64,000 nt of DNA from the NCBI GenBank assembly GCA_011317545.1, contig WUJK01000003.1:2976001-3040000 (forward strand), read 5' to 3'. A program made the position numbers and the translations under genes. This stretch comes from Coniella vitis (taxonomy: Eukaryota; Ascomycota; Sordariomycetes; Diaporthales; Schizoparmaceae). Every line of letters starts with the position of its first letter. The first letter of the stretch is position 1. The notes beneath the pieces are model-generated. The model was not told where the DNA came from. It saw only the letters and a list, made by a program, of their open reading frames with translations, and did not search any database. Of this stretch, positions 1 to 12,970 are shown one piece after another.

Positions 1-907
1 GAAAATTATATTAAAAAAAAATCCGAAAAAAAAAAATTCATAAACCTGCTTGAGGATAAGGTGAAGCATATTCAAAGTTAAGAGGACTGCTTCAGCGTGC
101 CGTGATCCGAGCGAGCCAAAACAAAAACGCAGCCGCAGGACAAGACTGGGTGCGCCAAGTACATGGTAGAAAGGCAATGTATCCAGGGGGTGAGGGAAAA
201 AAAAAAAAAACAAGAATCATGATGAAACGTGTATGAGGGGGGAAAGGTTGTTGGCGCGCCTACGAAATGTGACGGGGGGGGGGTCAAATCAAGTAGAAGA
301 GATTAGTGAGTGTATGTGTGTGTGTGAGAGAGTGAGAGTGATAGAGAGAGAGAAGTTGGTTATATTGTAAAAGTATTTCTTTGGTCCCTTGCTTGGTATG
401 TTTTTGTCTCTCCTTTTTTATATATTGTTTTTTTTTTTTGGTTCTTCTCTTTTCTTCTCTTTCTTCTTTCCCTCTCGTTTCCATAGTATATTGTACGGTC
501 GGGGGGAGAAATATAAGTTTCACACAGCAGCACAACTTTTGCTTACAAAGTACCAGAAGGGAAAAAAAGCGCTGCCGGTCAGGATCTCAGACTTACCTGT
601 CAAGTTCCAATTCCATATCGTCATCAACTCTTTTCTTTTTCTTTTTCTAATTCTTCAACAACTCTTCACTCTACACACCACGCCTCATTAACCAGAGACA
701 TTTATATGAGATTTACAACATTGTAGATCTTTATTTTCATTTTTATTGTTCTAACTCCATCTTTGAAAAAAATAATAGGATGAGCGAGAAAAGTCTGAAG
801 AATTGATTGGGGAAAAAAACCGAAAGGACCGCTTGATAGATAGCAGAAGCCTCGCAGCTTTGTGGAAGTTACGAGCGTGCGATTCGGATTCTGTCGGAAA
901 AGAGAGT

Positions 908-939
<32 letters not shown>

Positions 940-1015
940 ACGAAAAAGGAAAGGAAAAACAGAACAAAAGAAAACAAGACAAGACAAAACAGGAGCGTTC
1001 CAACGCCAAAAACAA
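1..1015. other. Left flank and 5' region of the DUF3074 gene
   Basis: No supportable gene. The stretch is AT- and pyrimidine-rich with several homopolymers (for example A14 near 200, T10 near 430, G9 near 275). Part of it may be the 3' flank of a gene lying to the left. An (AAGC)n tract at about 909-939 sits some 80 bp before the proposed start codon of the next gene and would be in its 5' leader. Confidence 0.5.
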
Positions 1016-2233
1016 ATGGCTGATGGCGCCGCCTCCCCTTCGGTTCAACTTCCCAGTGAAGCTCGACAACCTTCTTCAGCAGCAACAGCAGCTCCGCTGC
1101 TTCGTCTCTGCGGCCTGAGCACCACACAGCTTCCCCCGCCCTCGGCACCAGCCTCGATCCTCGGCCCATTCCTGACCGCCTTGTTGAACGAGGCTGTGCC
1201 GTTGGTTACCTCTGCTGCTGTTGCTTCATCATCTTCTTCTTTCGCTTCTTCCTCGTCTGCACCACCAGAACAAGTCAAAGCATGGAAATCCAAGGGCACC
1301 AAACGCCTACCGGCCTCCGACGCGCCCGTCAGCCTAACCGAGCGTGTGATTGCATACAGTCACCCCACGCCTGCTGCTCCTGCCACGGCCATGACGGCCC
1401 CCGCTCCCACAGACACCTGGGCCTGTCGCCACTCGGTGCACGCCGACGCCGCGCGCAAGGGGACCGCCGCGTGGGGGGAGTTTGAGCACTGGGTGCGCGA
1501 CGAGCACGCTGCGGCCGAGGAGGCGTTCACGCCGGCTGTGCTGGGACACCGGGTTGTGGCGCAGTGGGAGGGGGAAGAAGATGACGAAAACGGGCTGCAG
1601 GCGGCGGTCGGGGAGATTCAGATTGGTGGTGGTGGTCACGACGAGGGGTCGGCATGGCATGGTTTCCGCATCTTGTTGGTGGAGATGAAGCATAAGTTGC
1701 CTGCGCCGTTGCAGCCGCGGGTTTTTCCTGTTGTGCAGGTTATTGCTTCTTCTTCTGCTGCTGCTGCTGCTGCCGCTGGTGGTGATGGTGATGGTCGAGG
1801 GGCAGGAAGAGGAGAAAGAGAAGGCCAAAGCGGCGCGCACGACGACGCGTTCCTCGTCATTAGCATTCCGCTGGCAGACTGGCCGCCGCGCGCAGGCAAA
1901 AGCGCCGAGTGGGCTGTGGCAGCCGCGGCTGCGTCGGGCTGTTTGGCGGCTGAGAAGGGCGTGGTGGTTGGGCGGTATGTGAGCGTTGAGAAGGTGGTGC
2001 GGCGGCGGCGGCGGCAGCGGGCCAAGAGGGATACGCAGGGCGCAGGGGAGCAAGCAGAAGAAGAAGAAGAAGAAGGAGAAGGACGAGTGATTGAATGGAC
2101 CATGGCGACGGCGAGTGATGCTCGTGGGGTGCTGCCGCTGTGGGTGCAGACCAAGGCTGTGCCGGGCCAGATTGCAAAGGACGTGGGCCTGTTTCTGGGG
2201 TGGGTAGATGGGAAGCGAGGCGGGAATCAGTGA
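1016..2233 (+). CDS. DUF3074 (START-like) domain protein, 405 aa
   Basis: Single-exon gene. The reading frame is open from 803, but I place the start at the ATG at 1016 (ATGGC context), because the upstream part is translated repeat. Residues 1-130 are low complexity, rich in Ser, Ala and Pro. Around 135-160 lies the signature W-A-C-R-H-S-V-H followed by K-G-T-A-A-W-x-E-F, and near 360-395 the block EWTMATASDARGVLPLWVQ followed by VPGQIAKDVGLFL. Both match what I know of the fungal DUF3074 family, which has a START/Bet v 1-like fold and no settled function. Poly-Ala (about 248-254) and poly-Arg/Glu inserts (about 329-356) look like slippage expansions. Lipid binding is inference from the fold only. 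A (GAT)10 microsatellite begins six bases after the stop. Confidence 0.8.
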   Translation: MADGAASPSVQLPSEARQPSSAATAAPLLRLCGLSTTQLPPPSAPASILGPFLTALLNEAVPLVTSAAVASSSSSFASSSSAPPEQVKAWKSKGTKRLPASDAPVSLTERVIAYSHPTPAAPATAMTAPAPTDTWACRHSVHADAARKGTAAWGEFEHWVRDEHAAAEEAFTPAVLGHRVVAQWEGEEDDENGLQAAVGEIQIGGGGHDEGSAWHGFRILLVEMKHKLPAPLQPRVFPVVQVIASSSAAAAAAAGGDGDGRGAGRGEREGQSGAHDDAFLVISIPLADWPPRAGKSAEWAVAAAAASGCLAAEKGVVVGRYVSVEKVVRRRRRQRAKRDTQGAGEQAEEEEEEGEGRVIEWTMATASDARGVLPLWVQTKAVPGQIAKDVGLFLGWVDGKRGGNQ

Positions 2234-2234
2234 G

Positions 2235-2268
<34 letters not shown>

Positions 2269-3345
2269 GACGGTCCAGCTGGTGGGACATATCAATACTA
2301 CGCGCGGGCGAGTGAGGCTATTCTCGGGTGCTCGTTGCCCATTCATTGCTCGTTCCTACCAGCGACAGAGGTGGTTGATAACTGTGGCCATAGGAAGCAG
2401 AGTACAAAGCATCCAGAAGAAGCGTGTCCTTCTGATGATGATTCCATGGTTGCAGAGCCCCGTCTCAAGACTGCAGTTTCTACCTTGGTTATTCTCGAGC
2501 ACCAACTCAGACGTCTGTCTATATCAAGAGTTGTGGCTCTGAGTGAGTGGCCCACCCTCGTGCTGCAGGAATGGATGAGTATCTATCTGGTCTCTATAAA
2601 AATGCTATAATGAATCCATCTCTCCCAAAGACATATATAATAAACTGTCTGTGGCTCACTCGGTTCCTTTGACCAACGCTCTACTCCTGCGCATCCCAAA
2701 AGACGCCCTGCCAGATGATGAAATCGAAAAGGCGTAAGCGAGCCCTCTCTTGTCATGTTGTTACACAGGCCCTTGTCAAAACATGCTGACTGACTGATTG
2801 CCGACTGACTGTCTGACAGGTCATGTCCGCCCCCATAAAAAGGGCGCTGCGCCCTGTATTGTACACGTACTTGTCGGTCTTGTAGACGAGGGGGGGGGAG
2901 GGGGCTTGGATGCTTATTGCAAGCGAGCCAGACCGCAGAACAGCTGGGCCCGAGCGCATTCTTGTCCTGTTTATGGTGCCTCCATCATTGCCAACAACGC
3001 TCGCTCGCTCGCGCGCTCAGGCACCACGAAAGGACTCGAGGTAGAATCAACGCGCACACTCGGCACTCTGGACAAGATGCAGTCATGTTTGCACACCGTA
3101 GCGTGCAAAAGGTGCTCCACTGCGGTGCTGCCAGCAGCAGCTGTTGAGCCGCGTGGGTGGCAGAGGATGGAGAAAATATAAAAAGTCCCGAGGCCTTCGC
3201 CTTCCTCCTCCTGGGATATTCCACCACCACCGCCTCCTCCAGAGCGATATAAGCAAATAACTTGCCCTCTCTCCATTGTTCCTGTCAGGAATATATATAT
3301 ATATACATACATATCCTCACACACAACCCACATCAACCGCTCACC
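2234..3345. other. Intergenic: 3' flank of the DUF3074 gene and promoter of the S66 peptidase
   Basis: No gene seen. It begins with (GAT)n at about 2239-2267. Before the S66 gene there is an AATATAAAAAG TATA-like element near 3173-3184, a CT/CCACC-rich stretch near 3200-3240 and a (TA)n run at about 3292-3304. These would suit a fungal core promoter, but the transcription start cannot be fixed by eye. Confidence 0.5.
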
Positions 3346-4557
3346 ATGCCTCCCACGCCCATCGTCCCCCGAGCCCTGCCCCCCAACGGCACAATCGGCC
3401 TCATCGCTCCCTCGGCACGCCTCCACGAGACGCTCCCCGAAGCAACCCAGCGCGCCATCGCCCTGCTCACCTCGCTGGGCTACCGCGTCAAGATCTTCTG
3501 GACCTCGTCGCCCTACTCGGACGACCCCCGCGACGCAGACACAGCCCCCATCGCCGCCTCCATCACGACGCGCGTGAACGAGCTCATCGCCGCCTTTACC
3601 GACATCTCGCTCGACGCCATCCTCTGCACCGTCGGCGGCACCACGCTGAACGAGCTGGTCCCCGCCTTCCTCTCGCGCGACCCAGCCAGCGCCGCCCGCG
3701 CCGCCCTGGGCCACCTGCGCACGCACAACCCCATCCCCATCATCGGCTACAGCGACATCACCATCCTCCACTGGCTGCTCTACACCCAGATCGGCCTGCG
3801 CACCTTCTACGGCCCCACGCTGCTCACCGAGCTCGCCGACGCCGCCCAGCCGCCCGACACCTACACCCTCACGCACCTGCTGCGAGCCGTCACCGCCAAC
3901 AACGCCCACCACGACGACGACGACGGGCCCCGCGACCGCGCGCAGCCCCTCGGCGCCCTGGCCCCCTCGCAGCACTACCGCTCTGCCTTCCCGGGGTACC
4001 TCCTGCGGCCCGAGGCCGACAAGCCCGCGGCGCTGCAGCCCGGGACCTACACGCCCACCGCGCACAACCCGCGGCGCTTCCTGCGCGGCGGCACCGCGAC
4101 GGGCCGGCTGTTTGGCGGCTGCCTGTCGGTCGTGGTGCGGCTCGGCGGCGTGCGCCGCCTGGTGCCCGACTGGGACGGGCGCATCCTCTTTCTCGAGACG
4201 GCGACGGCCGAGACGGACGAGACGCGCGGCGTGCCGCTGGCGCGCATCCGCGCGCAGCTCGCGGACCTGGTCGCGCAGGGCGTCTTCAACGCCGTCGCGG
4301 GCGTCGTGTTTGGCCGCTTCTACGGCTACGACGCGCCCGACGAGATCCACCGCGTGCACCAGGTCGTGCGCGAGCTGGTCGTCGAGAACGAGGACGGGAT
4401 CCGCAACGACAAGTTCCGCGGCTTCCCCGTTGTGGTCGGCGCGGATCTGGGCCACGGCGGCACGATGGTGACGCTGCCTTATGATGCGTTGAGTCGGCTG
4501 GAGGGGAGGGAGGGGGAGGAGGGGGTGTGGGAGGTTGTGGAGGCGGGGGTTTACTGA
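3346..4557 (+). CDS. S66 family LD-carboxypeptidase / MccF-like serine peptidase, 403 aa
   Basis: Single exon. The start is the ATG at 3346 in a strong context (CACCATGCC); the frame upstream is translated TA repeat. The N-terminal GTIGLIAPSAR strand and the CTVGGTTLNELVP segment (about 94-106) are typical of family S66. The catalytic triad is visible: Ser136 in IGYSDIT, Glu284 in LFLET and His370 in DLGHGG. The usual length for the family is 300-370 aa; an Asp-rich loop (about 191-196) and other inserts account for the extra. Bacterial members cleave LD-peptide bonds in murein tetrapeptide (LdcA) or inactivate microcin C-type peptide nucleotides (MccF). The fungus has no murein, so the substrate is unknown; a detoxifying MccF-like role is a reasonable inference. 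No signal peptide is evident, so it is probably cytosolic. GC3 is very high, like the neighbouring genes. Confidence 0.88.
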   Translation: MPPTPIVPRALPPNGTIGLIAPSARLHETLPEATQRAIALLTSLGYRVKIFWTSSPYSDDPRDADTAPIAASITTRVNELIAAFTDISLDAILCTVGGTTLNELVPAFLSRDPASAARAALGHLRTHNPIPIIGYSDITILHWLLYTQIGLRTFYGPTLLTELADAAQPPDTYTLTHLLRAVTANNAHHDDDDGPRDRAQPLGALAPSQHYRSAFPGYLLRPEADKPAALQPGTYTPTAHNPRRFLRGGTATGRLFGGCLSVVVRLGGVRRLVPDWDGRILFLETATAETDETRGVPLARIRAQLADLVAQGVFNAVAGVVFGRFYGYDAPDEIHRVHQVVRELVVENEDGIRNDKFRGFPVVVGADLGHGGTMVTLPYDALSRLEGREGEEGVWEVVEAGVY

Positions 4558-4564
4558 TTGGAGG

Positions 4565-4685
4565 TTTATGTATATATATATAAATAGAGAGATGAATATA
4601 GAGATGTATGGATATATAGATATATATAGAGATATATGGATATATATAGAGAGAGATATGGATATATCCCATCGACATATTGAAA
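4565..4685. repeat. TATA/GATA-rich simple repeat
   Basis: Degenerate TATATAGA/GAGATATGGA repeats directly downstream of the S66 gene stop, in its presumed 3' UTR. Confidence 0.8.
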
Positions 4686-4830
4686 GCAGTCATTGAGAAT
4701 ATATAGTCGACCAACCACCGCTTCCATAAAGCCAAAGAAAGGGTCAAGACAGACAGACAGACAGACTACTCCAGATAAATATATACACTCGCTCATGCTC
4801 TCAACGATACAATACATCTCCCTGGTGCTC

Positions 4831-5979
<1,149 letters not shown>

Positions 5980-8900
5980 GAACAACACATTTGCTATAGG
6001 GCAAATGTGGGAGATCAAAGTGAGATGCCGGGGGACGATCGATGGGTCGTCGGTCCCTCGGGAAATAATAAAACTCTCAGATGCGATTATGCAGCTGAGG
6101 TAATATCCACGACCAGAGGGCCAGTGGGCTATCTGACTAATGAATAGGTTATTTTCCCATGTAATACATGGTAGTATACGCAGTGAGTTAGAAAAGGTCA
6201 CGGAAAGAAAGACACTCTCTGCCTAGTAACATCATAACCGAGCGATGATCGAATAGGTCCATCAAGCTTTCAGTTGACCATCCGAACCAACATGAGAGAC
6301 CTCCAAAGAACTACGGCATTTGTTGTTATATAGCGCTACATAGTACAAGACTCACTGGTGGATAGTCTCTGTGTATAGCATCAATTTCAGTCAGACAAGG
6401 CCCGTCCCTGGAGAGCCTCTATAGTTTGGATATTAGCCATCACAAGATCTTGACAACATCCCAGCAACATCTTCATGTCCGACCTGGCACGAGATTGACC
6501 GGTCCTTCAATCACAACATCGAATGGCATCCTCTCACACGACATCTGGAAGTACTTGCTCCAGGGCCTCGCTCTCCTCGGGCAGTTCTTCATCCCCGACA
6601 CCGCTCAGCAGCACGCAAGCACCAAACAGACTATTCATGTATGTCATGCTTGCATGCTTCCGTTCTGGAGCACAAACTTGACGCAAGTCATCAGGAACGC
6701 GTAAGTCGCCCTCCTCTCCGTGTCTCTCTCCCTGAAAAAAAAGAGAAAAGAAAAAATGTAGTCAAAACCACAAAGGGACCTAGTGCTGACCCTTGCCTAT
6801 CTTCCACCGCCTCACCGCGAAGTCCCACCACACAGCGCCCTTGGTGGTGGTGTGTATGATATGGCTACATAGGCGAAAGCTCCGGCCTGCTCACCCTACC
6901 TTTCAATCCACCCTGGCGCCTAGGATTTACGTGCATTCGCTTCCGACGAGACGAGCCAGGTTTGGCTGTGGACTTCCGCCACACCAAGACGGTCTCCTCT
7001 CGAAAAGCCGACACGCAAGACTTCACTCAGCCAACCACTCTCTCCGTCCTCGACACACACACACACACACACACAAGTTCCTCCTCGCTACCAGGGCACT
7101 GTCTTCTCACCATGAGCAAAAAGGCTTGTCCTACGTATTCAAGATTTAATAAATCACCTATAGTTCCTCGCCCCACACACTCTTCGGATGGATCAAAATC
7201 GGTACATGATCGGGATTCTTTTTTTGGCATATCCCGTATGCAGGTACATACATACCTTGCCTTTCCCCATCCCCAGCGGGACTGATCGAGTAAGTATCTC
7301 TCGAAGCTCCTCAAGACAATCGGGTATCTATCGTCCAAGAAAAGACGCCGAAACTATGCGTGTATGCCGCTTCCCTGCTTCATATGCAAAACCAAGTATA
7401 ACCGAGGACGACAGCACGAAGCAACCTTCAACGACAAGATAACAACAACGACGACAACAACAACCACCCTAAGAACCCCATATATTGACAAATGCATCAA
7501 TAGCGGCCGGCGGGTACGCCAAAGACACAAAAACAAACACTGGCCCTCCCCCAAACCATCCAGGCCTCCACCACAATCATGTGGATAACTCGTGAGCCAA
7601 ATCTAGACAGCCCACCAATCAATCACCTGTGACTGTGACTGCTACCAAAAGGAAAAGAAAAAACAAAAAAGATGTGATGAAACCCTTGTAAAGCTGATCA
7701 TATATCAGACAGATCCATGGTCTCCATTTTCCTTCCTAGAGAACGGGTGGAATAAAGTTTATCTCTGCATGGACATGTATGTGGGATGTCAGATGTACAG
7801 CAAAGGGACGCGCGTTACACTTACCATGTACACATGTGCTTTTCATGTATGTGGTACTTGCTCTCGTCTCTCTCCTCGCTCTCTCTTCAAGGCCCATGTT
7901 ACATACATGCCCCTGTGCCGTTCTGTATGGATGGGATATTCATCATATACGCAATGGCATTTGCTATTTATATACGGGTATATCCTGCGAGCCAGGGCAG
8001 CATGCATGTCACCGGCATATTATTGGAACTATGATATATGTACACGGTGATGACACCCTCCTTCGTCACCAAGAAGCACGACGCGAATTCAAACCGAGCC
8101 GAACCGAGGGAAAAGTTAGCAGCAGCAGTAGTCAGACCAACGTCTCGGTAGCAGCAAACAATCAAGGCTCAAAGTCGACAGAGAAGAACTCCTTTCGTAC
8201 TCGGAGAAGATGGTCCGCCAAAATGCCAAACAAACATTTGCCTTTTATAGCTGTTCGGTAGAATATTTTATCTCTCGTAAGTTTTGTTGTCTAGAGGCAA
8301 AGTAGTAGCCATAGCGTCGTTGTGTATATCCATGGTTAGGATGATGGATGTATGCCTCGTAAACAAGTTGAAGTGTTTTGGAAAGAGGCATTTGAAAGTT
8401 CTCAGGCCTAGCATCAATTCCACCTCATCTACAAAGCTTATACTCTTTTGAGAATATCTACACCCCACTCGGTTATCAGTGGCGTGTGATGAAAAGGTAG
8501 CAGTTCACATTTTAAACGAGTATACCCATAGATCAATATCCATACTTTTCCATTTTTTTTAAGGAAAAAAGGCAGTGTTGGGCCAGTATCCGATACTATA
8601 ATGCTGATTCGTATGAAGTGGGATACTACTTAGCTAAAGTTATCATTTGGCCTCCCCTTAGCATAGTGGCATAAGGAAGAGTTCTTCAGACTCTTCTCTT
8701 TGTCTTCTTCGTCAGATAGAGCTTTTTACAACAAATCAGATCTCTCACCCATTTCGGGGGGGAGGTATTTGTTTTCCCCTCCGCACACCTATCATGTGCA
8801 CTTACAGTGCAGCACCTTTCTTAATATCCCAAAAACCCAGTCATATTCATACTACAGCAACCCATCCCACTTGCAGGGAGAAAGCCCTTTCCCATCTCTC

Positions 8901-9136
8901 TCTCTCTCTCTCTCTTTTTCGCTGGAAACCCCCGATTTGACTGTCACGTAGTAACGAGCGCTGAGTTGATTTCCATCTACTCCTTACTGATGATGACTTT
9001 TCCGTTTCCATCCACCAAAAGAAAAGCCTAGGAAACAAAAAAGGACCGGAAATATCTACAAGTACTTACACCCCGCCCCCAAAACTACACCATGACCACT
9101 ACTTGATCAACACCCCCCCCCCCTTTTACCCCCGGG

Positions 9137-9152
9137 CTATCTATATAGATAG
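9137..9152. repeat. Perfect 16-bp palindrome CTATCTATATAGATAG
   Basis: Self-complementary over its full length, directly after a C-rich tract. It could be a protein-binding palindrome or chance simple sequence. Confidence 0.6.
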
Positions 9153-10495
9153 ATATGCAGCCCAGGAATTCAACACGCCACGCATCCACGCACAACGGGG
9201 ATAACTCCAAAGTCTTTGAGTGAGAACGAAATATATACATATATAAATTTACATAATGTCTTATTCACGAGACCATCTTGCGATAACGCAAAGCGACGTG
9301 GACATGCTTTCATGTATTATTATACTATACTGTACTATACCATCCGGTAAAGGAAAAGGAAACCGAGTTGAAAATATGGCTTGAAGCAAATCAATACAAA
9401 CCATGACTTTTTCCTCTGAGCTTGTACCACAAAAGAAAAAAAAAAAGTAAGAATTCTAATCCACGGCACTAAAAAGAAGAAGAAAAAAATTACAGTTCAA
9501 ATCCAAAGAGCCTTCAAACCAATGACATAACCCAGGTTTCCAGATCGCTCAGCTCAAGAATCATAAACAGCGGTTGTTTTCCTCACAGAAACCACACAGA
9601 CATTTATCTACATGGTACTTCTTATGCAACTTACCACAAAATATCTCAAGCTATATACCAGAACCTTGAATATCAAGGTAGAGTTATAGTCATACAAGTC
9701 GCCATATCAGAGCAGATATTCTTTGTACCACACAGAGTCTCCCAAAGACCCAGTCACAAGACACAGCATATAGCCAACAGACCACAGACCGCAATTCACC
9801 AAAAACTTCACCTTATGAACCCCATTCAAGTCCAATGAGATATAACATGCATACCATTGAAGAGTTTCTTTGCACTTTTCATACCCTTTGTGTTATTCAT
9901 GAGCTACGGCTTTTCCATTTGTATTCCTCTCTGCTCAGTACACGTTGATCTACTTCCGTCTTCCACAAAACCCGAGACAATCTGTCGTTTGCCTTTCAAC
10001 ATCTCTGATTCCCTGTGAATTCATCAAAATGTTTGGTGGTATCCCTTTGCCCCTTCCATTCATGCCTTTTGCTTTCCAAATACTTCCATTCAGTTTACAG
10101 GCTTCCAGATCCGCTCAAGAAAACAACAAGACATTGCAAAGGTAAGAGAAAACTCGAAAGAAAAAAAGGTGAGACCCGTTTCGCTCCCGATATGTCATGC
10201 TTTACACAATATTACAGTAAGTTTGGGAAAATACATGAATCTGTTGTTATAGACTTGTGTGATGTGAGGATAAAAGAAAAGAAAAAGAAAACCGTAATAA
10301 AGAAAAGCGAAAGTTGATCCCCGGCGGTAAGCACGGTGGGAATATATATATATATATATATATATTGGGGTGAAAAGGAAAATAAAGAACATAGGGCCAA
10401 CGCCGAAACGCTGATGTTGAACGTCGTGACAGAATCAAGACAATAGACGTGATGGCAAAGCAGAAAACACGTAGGAAAAAAAAAAGAGGTACTGT

Positions 10496-10496
<1 letters not shown>

Positions 10497-10526
<30 letters not shown>
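10497..10526. repeat. (GAT)10 microsatellite
   Basis: Ten perfect GAT units, about 115 bp downstream of the homeobox gene stop codon, flanked by A-rich runs near 10475-10488 and 10586-10614. Confidence 0.95.
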
Positions 10527-10527
<1 letters not shown>

Positions 10528-10640
10528 TTGCTGTAATAATGGGTAGTTGCTGTTGTACACGATCCCGGCCAGAGATGGGATCCAAAAAAAAAAAAGAAGA
10601 AGAAAAAAAAAAAAGAGAGAAATGTGTCTCTCAAAGAGAA

Positions 10641-12970
10641 CTAGACCCCAGTGGGAGAGTTGAAGTTCTGTGGCGTAACGTTGGGTTGGAATTGAAAGGT
10701 TTGTGATTGGGGCTCGCCAAAGTGATTAAGACCTGCGCTCCACGCAGAGAGCTGGTCTGGCGAACGGTTCCAGGGGTACATGTCATTCTGGGATGGTGTT
10801 TCCAGCTTCAAGGTAGGAAAGCCTTGTGCGTGGCTGACGGCGGGCCCGGAGAGGGAGACGGGGACTAGCGACGGAGTGGCCGGTTCGCTCTCGACGTAGC
10901 GAGGTGCTGACAAGGTCATTGGGAACTCGACCTCGGAGCCAAATTGTGACAGACCGGGTGTTGTGAGCGCCTCATCCGGGGTAATATTACCACGTGTAGT
11001 GGTGTCCAGCATGAACTTGGGTGGTTGGAATGGCTGGAAGCCGTGGGTTCGAACCTCATTCAGGGCAGCATCCCTTGCATTGTAGTCAGAAGAGCTCGCG
11101 GTTGAGTATGTCACGGCATCCTCAAACTTGTTGAGCGTCAGCGACGACGAGCGCTGCTGGAGACCAGAGTGGTCAGCAGACAAGAAGCGCTGCTCAAAGG
11201 TGGGCACGACAGGCGATACGCTGGCCGAGTCCTTGCTGAACGAGGCAGTGGATGTACTGAGGGACGCATGTCTGGCTAGCTGCTCGAGAATGGAAGGGTC
11301 AAAGGATCGAGGCGACAGCGGAGACACGGGAGGGCCCGATTTTGAAATCTTGCCAGAGAGAGGCCCCGTGGCGGACGCAGCACGCCGAATGGTGCCCAGC
11401 ATGTCGCCTCTTCGGGTGCTCTCAATACCAGTCTTGGGGCCATTTGTAAAGTCTCGCAGAGCAGTCTGGTTCAACCGTTGCGGTGGCCGAGTCTTTCTCC
11501 GCGAGGCAATACTCCCGTCTGGGCACATCTGGTTCTCGACACCATGCGTCTCCGCATAGGTAGGTGTGGCCTGGGGGAAGGTGTCGGGAGACAACGATCC
11601 GAAGCCGGAAAAGTCAGAGAGGTCGCTTGCGCGCCGTGCGTGTTGGCCGTCAAACCCATCATCTGCCACCATGTTGGTGGTTATGGTGGGCGTTCTTTGA
11701 GCCATGTACGACGACGGGGAAGACGTCGGAAAGTAATCGGTATGTTTGACCTCACTATCCAACACAGCCATGCTAGACATGTGTCCAAGGGACGAGTAGC
11801 CGGGCATCAGATGGCCGTGCATCGAGCCAAAGGGGTGTGTGTCGTGAGTCTCTGCAAATGTCTCGGGAGAAGAAGACAGGAGCTCGTGGCGGTGGTCATG
11901 GAATGATACTGTGGGAACGGCCAGTTCGGGAGTGTGGAAAGAGCCGTGAGACGACTCGCGTTGGTGCTGATTAATCATATCCCTCGAGTTGTCGCACTCG
12001 TCAACTTCGTGGGAAGCCATGACCAAGTCGCTGGCTTCGTGGGCATCAGGAGAGCAATCCATGGTTTGTTCATCGTGAGCCGACGATACATCCGTCTCGG
12101 AACAGTGTCCCGACGACTTGGCAGCCTGGTTGTGGTCGCTGATGCTGTCATTGTCACTGCTGATTGCTTGCGAGTCCTCATGCTCGTGCTCGTCGTCGTC
12201 GTCCTCGGGTTGCCTGCCCAGGCTGGGGTTTGCAGAGGCGGCCTTGTCTGCGGCTTGTTGGGCCTCATACTCCTGGACTCTGTGCATCTGCTTCTCCCTA
12301 GCCCTACGGTTTTGGAACCAGTTCTGTATGCTATGGATTAGTATACAGAGGGCCAGCCACATGGCGGACAAGCAACAATGGGTAAACATACGTTGACTTT
12401 GGGAATGGGACATCCGAGCTCGTCAGCCAGCTGTCGCTTACGGCTGGTACTCGGCTTTTGGGTCTCGTCGGTGAAGACCTTTTCGAGCTTTTGCTTTTCC
12501 TCCTCGGAAAACCGCTTGCTGCAAATCACCGAGGCGTGATAGTACTGTGCGGCGTTCTGCGGCTGCTGCATGGCCGGAGGGAACATCTTGAGCGAAGGGG
12601 GAAAATAGCGGAGGCCTTGCTGGGACTGCAGCATCATGCTCAGGGCTGCGGCGTTGCTGTGCTGTTGGCTCTGGGGCATCATGGACATGGCGGTGAGGTT
12701 CGAGGGTTGCGTGGGCATGTGGTGCCACATGGAAACAGGGTTCTGATAGTGCACAGGGCCTCCCATCGAATCCAGACCGTGTGCTGCTCCTGCCTTGACA
12801 GTGCCGGTAGGCGACTGGTTTGGAGGCATCGAGACGGTAGACCGGTAGTGCATCGCTGCCGTCGTGTCAAGAGAGTGTGGGCCGGCTGGTTCCGTCAGGG
12901 AGAGGAGCCGGGAGCCGTAGTCCTGGTTAGACAGTCCGTGATACGGATGTTGGTATACCTTGTCGCTCAT
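10641..12970 (-). CDS. Homeobox transcription factor, 753 aa, two exons
   Basis: Exon 1 is 12970-12392, exon 2 is 12323-10641. The 68-nt intron has GTATGT at the donor, an ACTAATC branch site and ACAG at the acceptor, and it interrupts the homeodomain just before helix-3 residues NWFQNRRAR. The start is MSDKVYQHPYH. Residues 1-150 are rich in Gln, Met and His. The homeodomain covers about 151-208: SKRFSEEEKQKLEKVF, then RKRQLADELGCPIPKVNNWFQNRRAREKQ. Residues 209-753 are low complexity with Ser, Pro, Asp and Glu, probably trans-activating and phosphorylated. It should be a nuclear DNA-binding regulator. In filamentous ascomycetes, homeobox factors commonly control conidiation and fruiting-body development; which paralogue this is cannot be settled here. 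It is bordered upstream by an 18-kb gene-poor tract. Confidence 0.93.
12324..12391 (-). other. Homeobox gene intron (68 nt)
   Basis: Donor GTATGT at 12391, acceptor ACAG ending at 12324, with a branch-like ACTAATC about 20 nt before the acceptor. Splicing keeps the frame and restores the homeodomain recognition helix. Confidence 0.92.

Larger units (their letters stand above)
5980..10640. other. Gene-free interval downstream of the homeobox gene
   Basis: No supportable gene in 4.7 kb. Contents: one copy of the dispersed TACATAGTA motif (6337-6345), (CA)n at about 7053-7074, (CT)n at about 8897-8915, a C12 run near 9112-9123, a perfect 16-bp palindrome at 9137-9152, a (TA)12 run at 10342-10365 and (GAT)10 at 10497-10526. 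The part from about 8.3 to 10.6 kb is AT-rich and may include the long 3' UTR of the homeobox gene, which ends at 10641 on the minus strand. Confidence 0.5.

Noticed and set aside
1334..2290. 318-codon minus-strand frame with poly-His
   Set aside because: Poly-His is the (GAT)n repeat read in reverse; the rest is the DUF3074 gene antisense.
2971..4455. 494-codon minus-strand open frame opposite the S66 gene
   Set aside because: An antisense shadow caused by high GC3 of the real gene; no domain, and the Arg/Gly/Val-rich composition is typical of shadows.
10641..12970. Assigning the homeobox gene to a named paralogue (for example Htf1 or Pah1)
   Set aside because: The homeodomain alone, read by eye, does not distinguish the paralogues safely.
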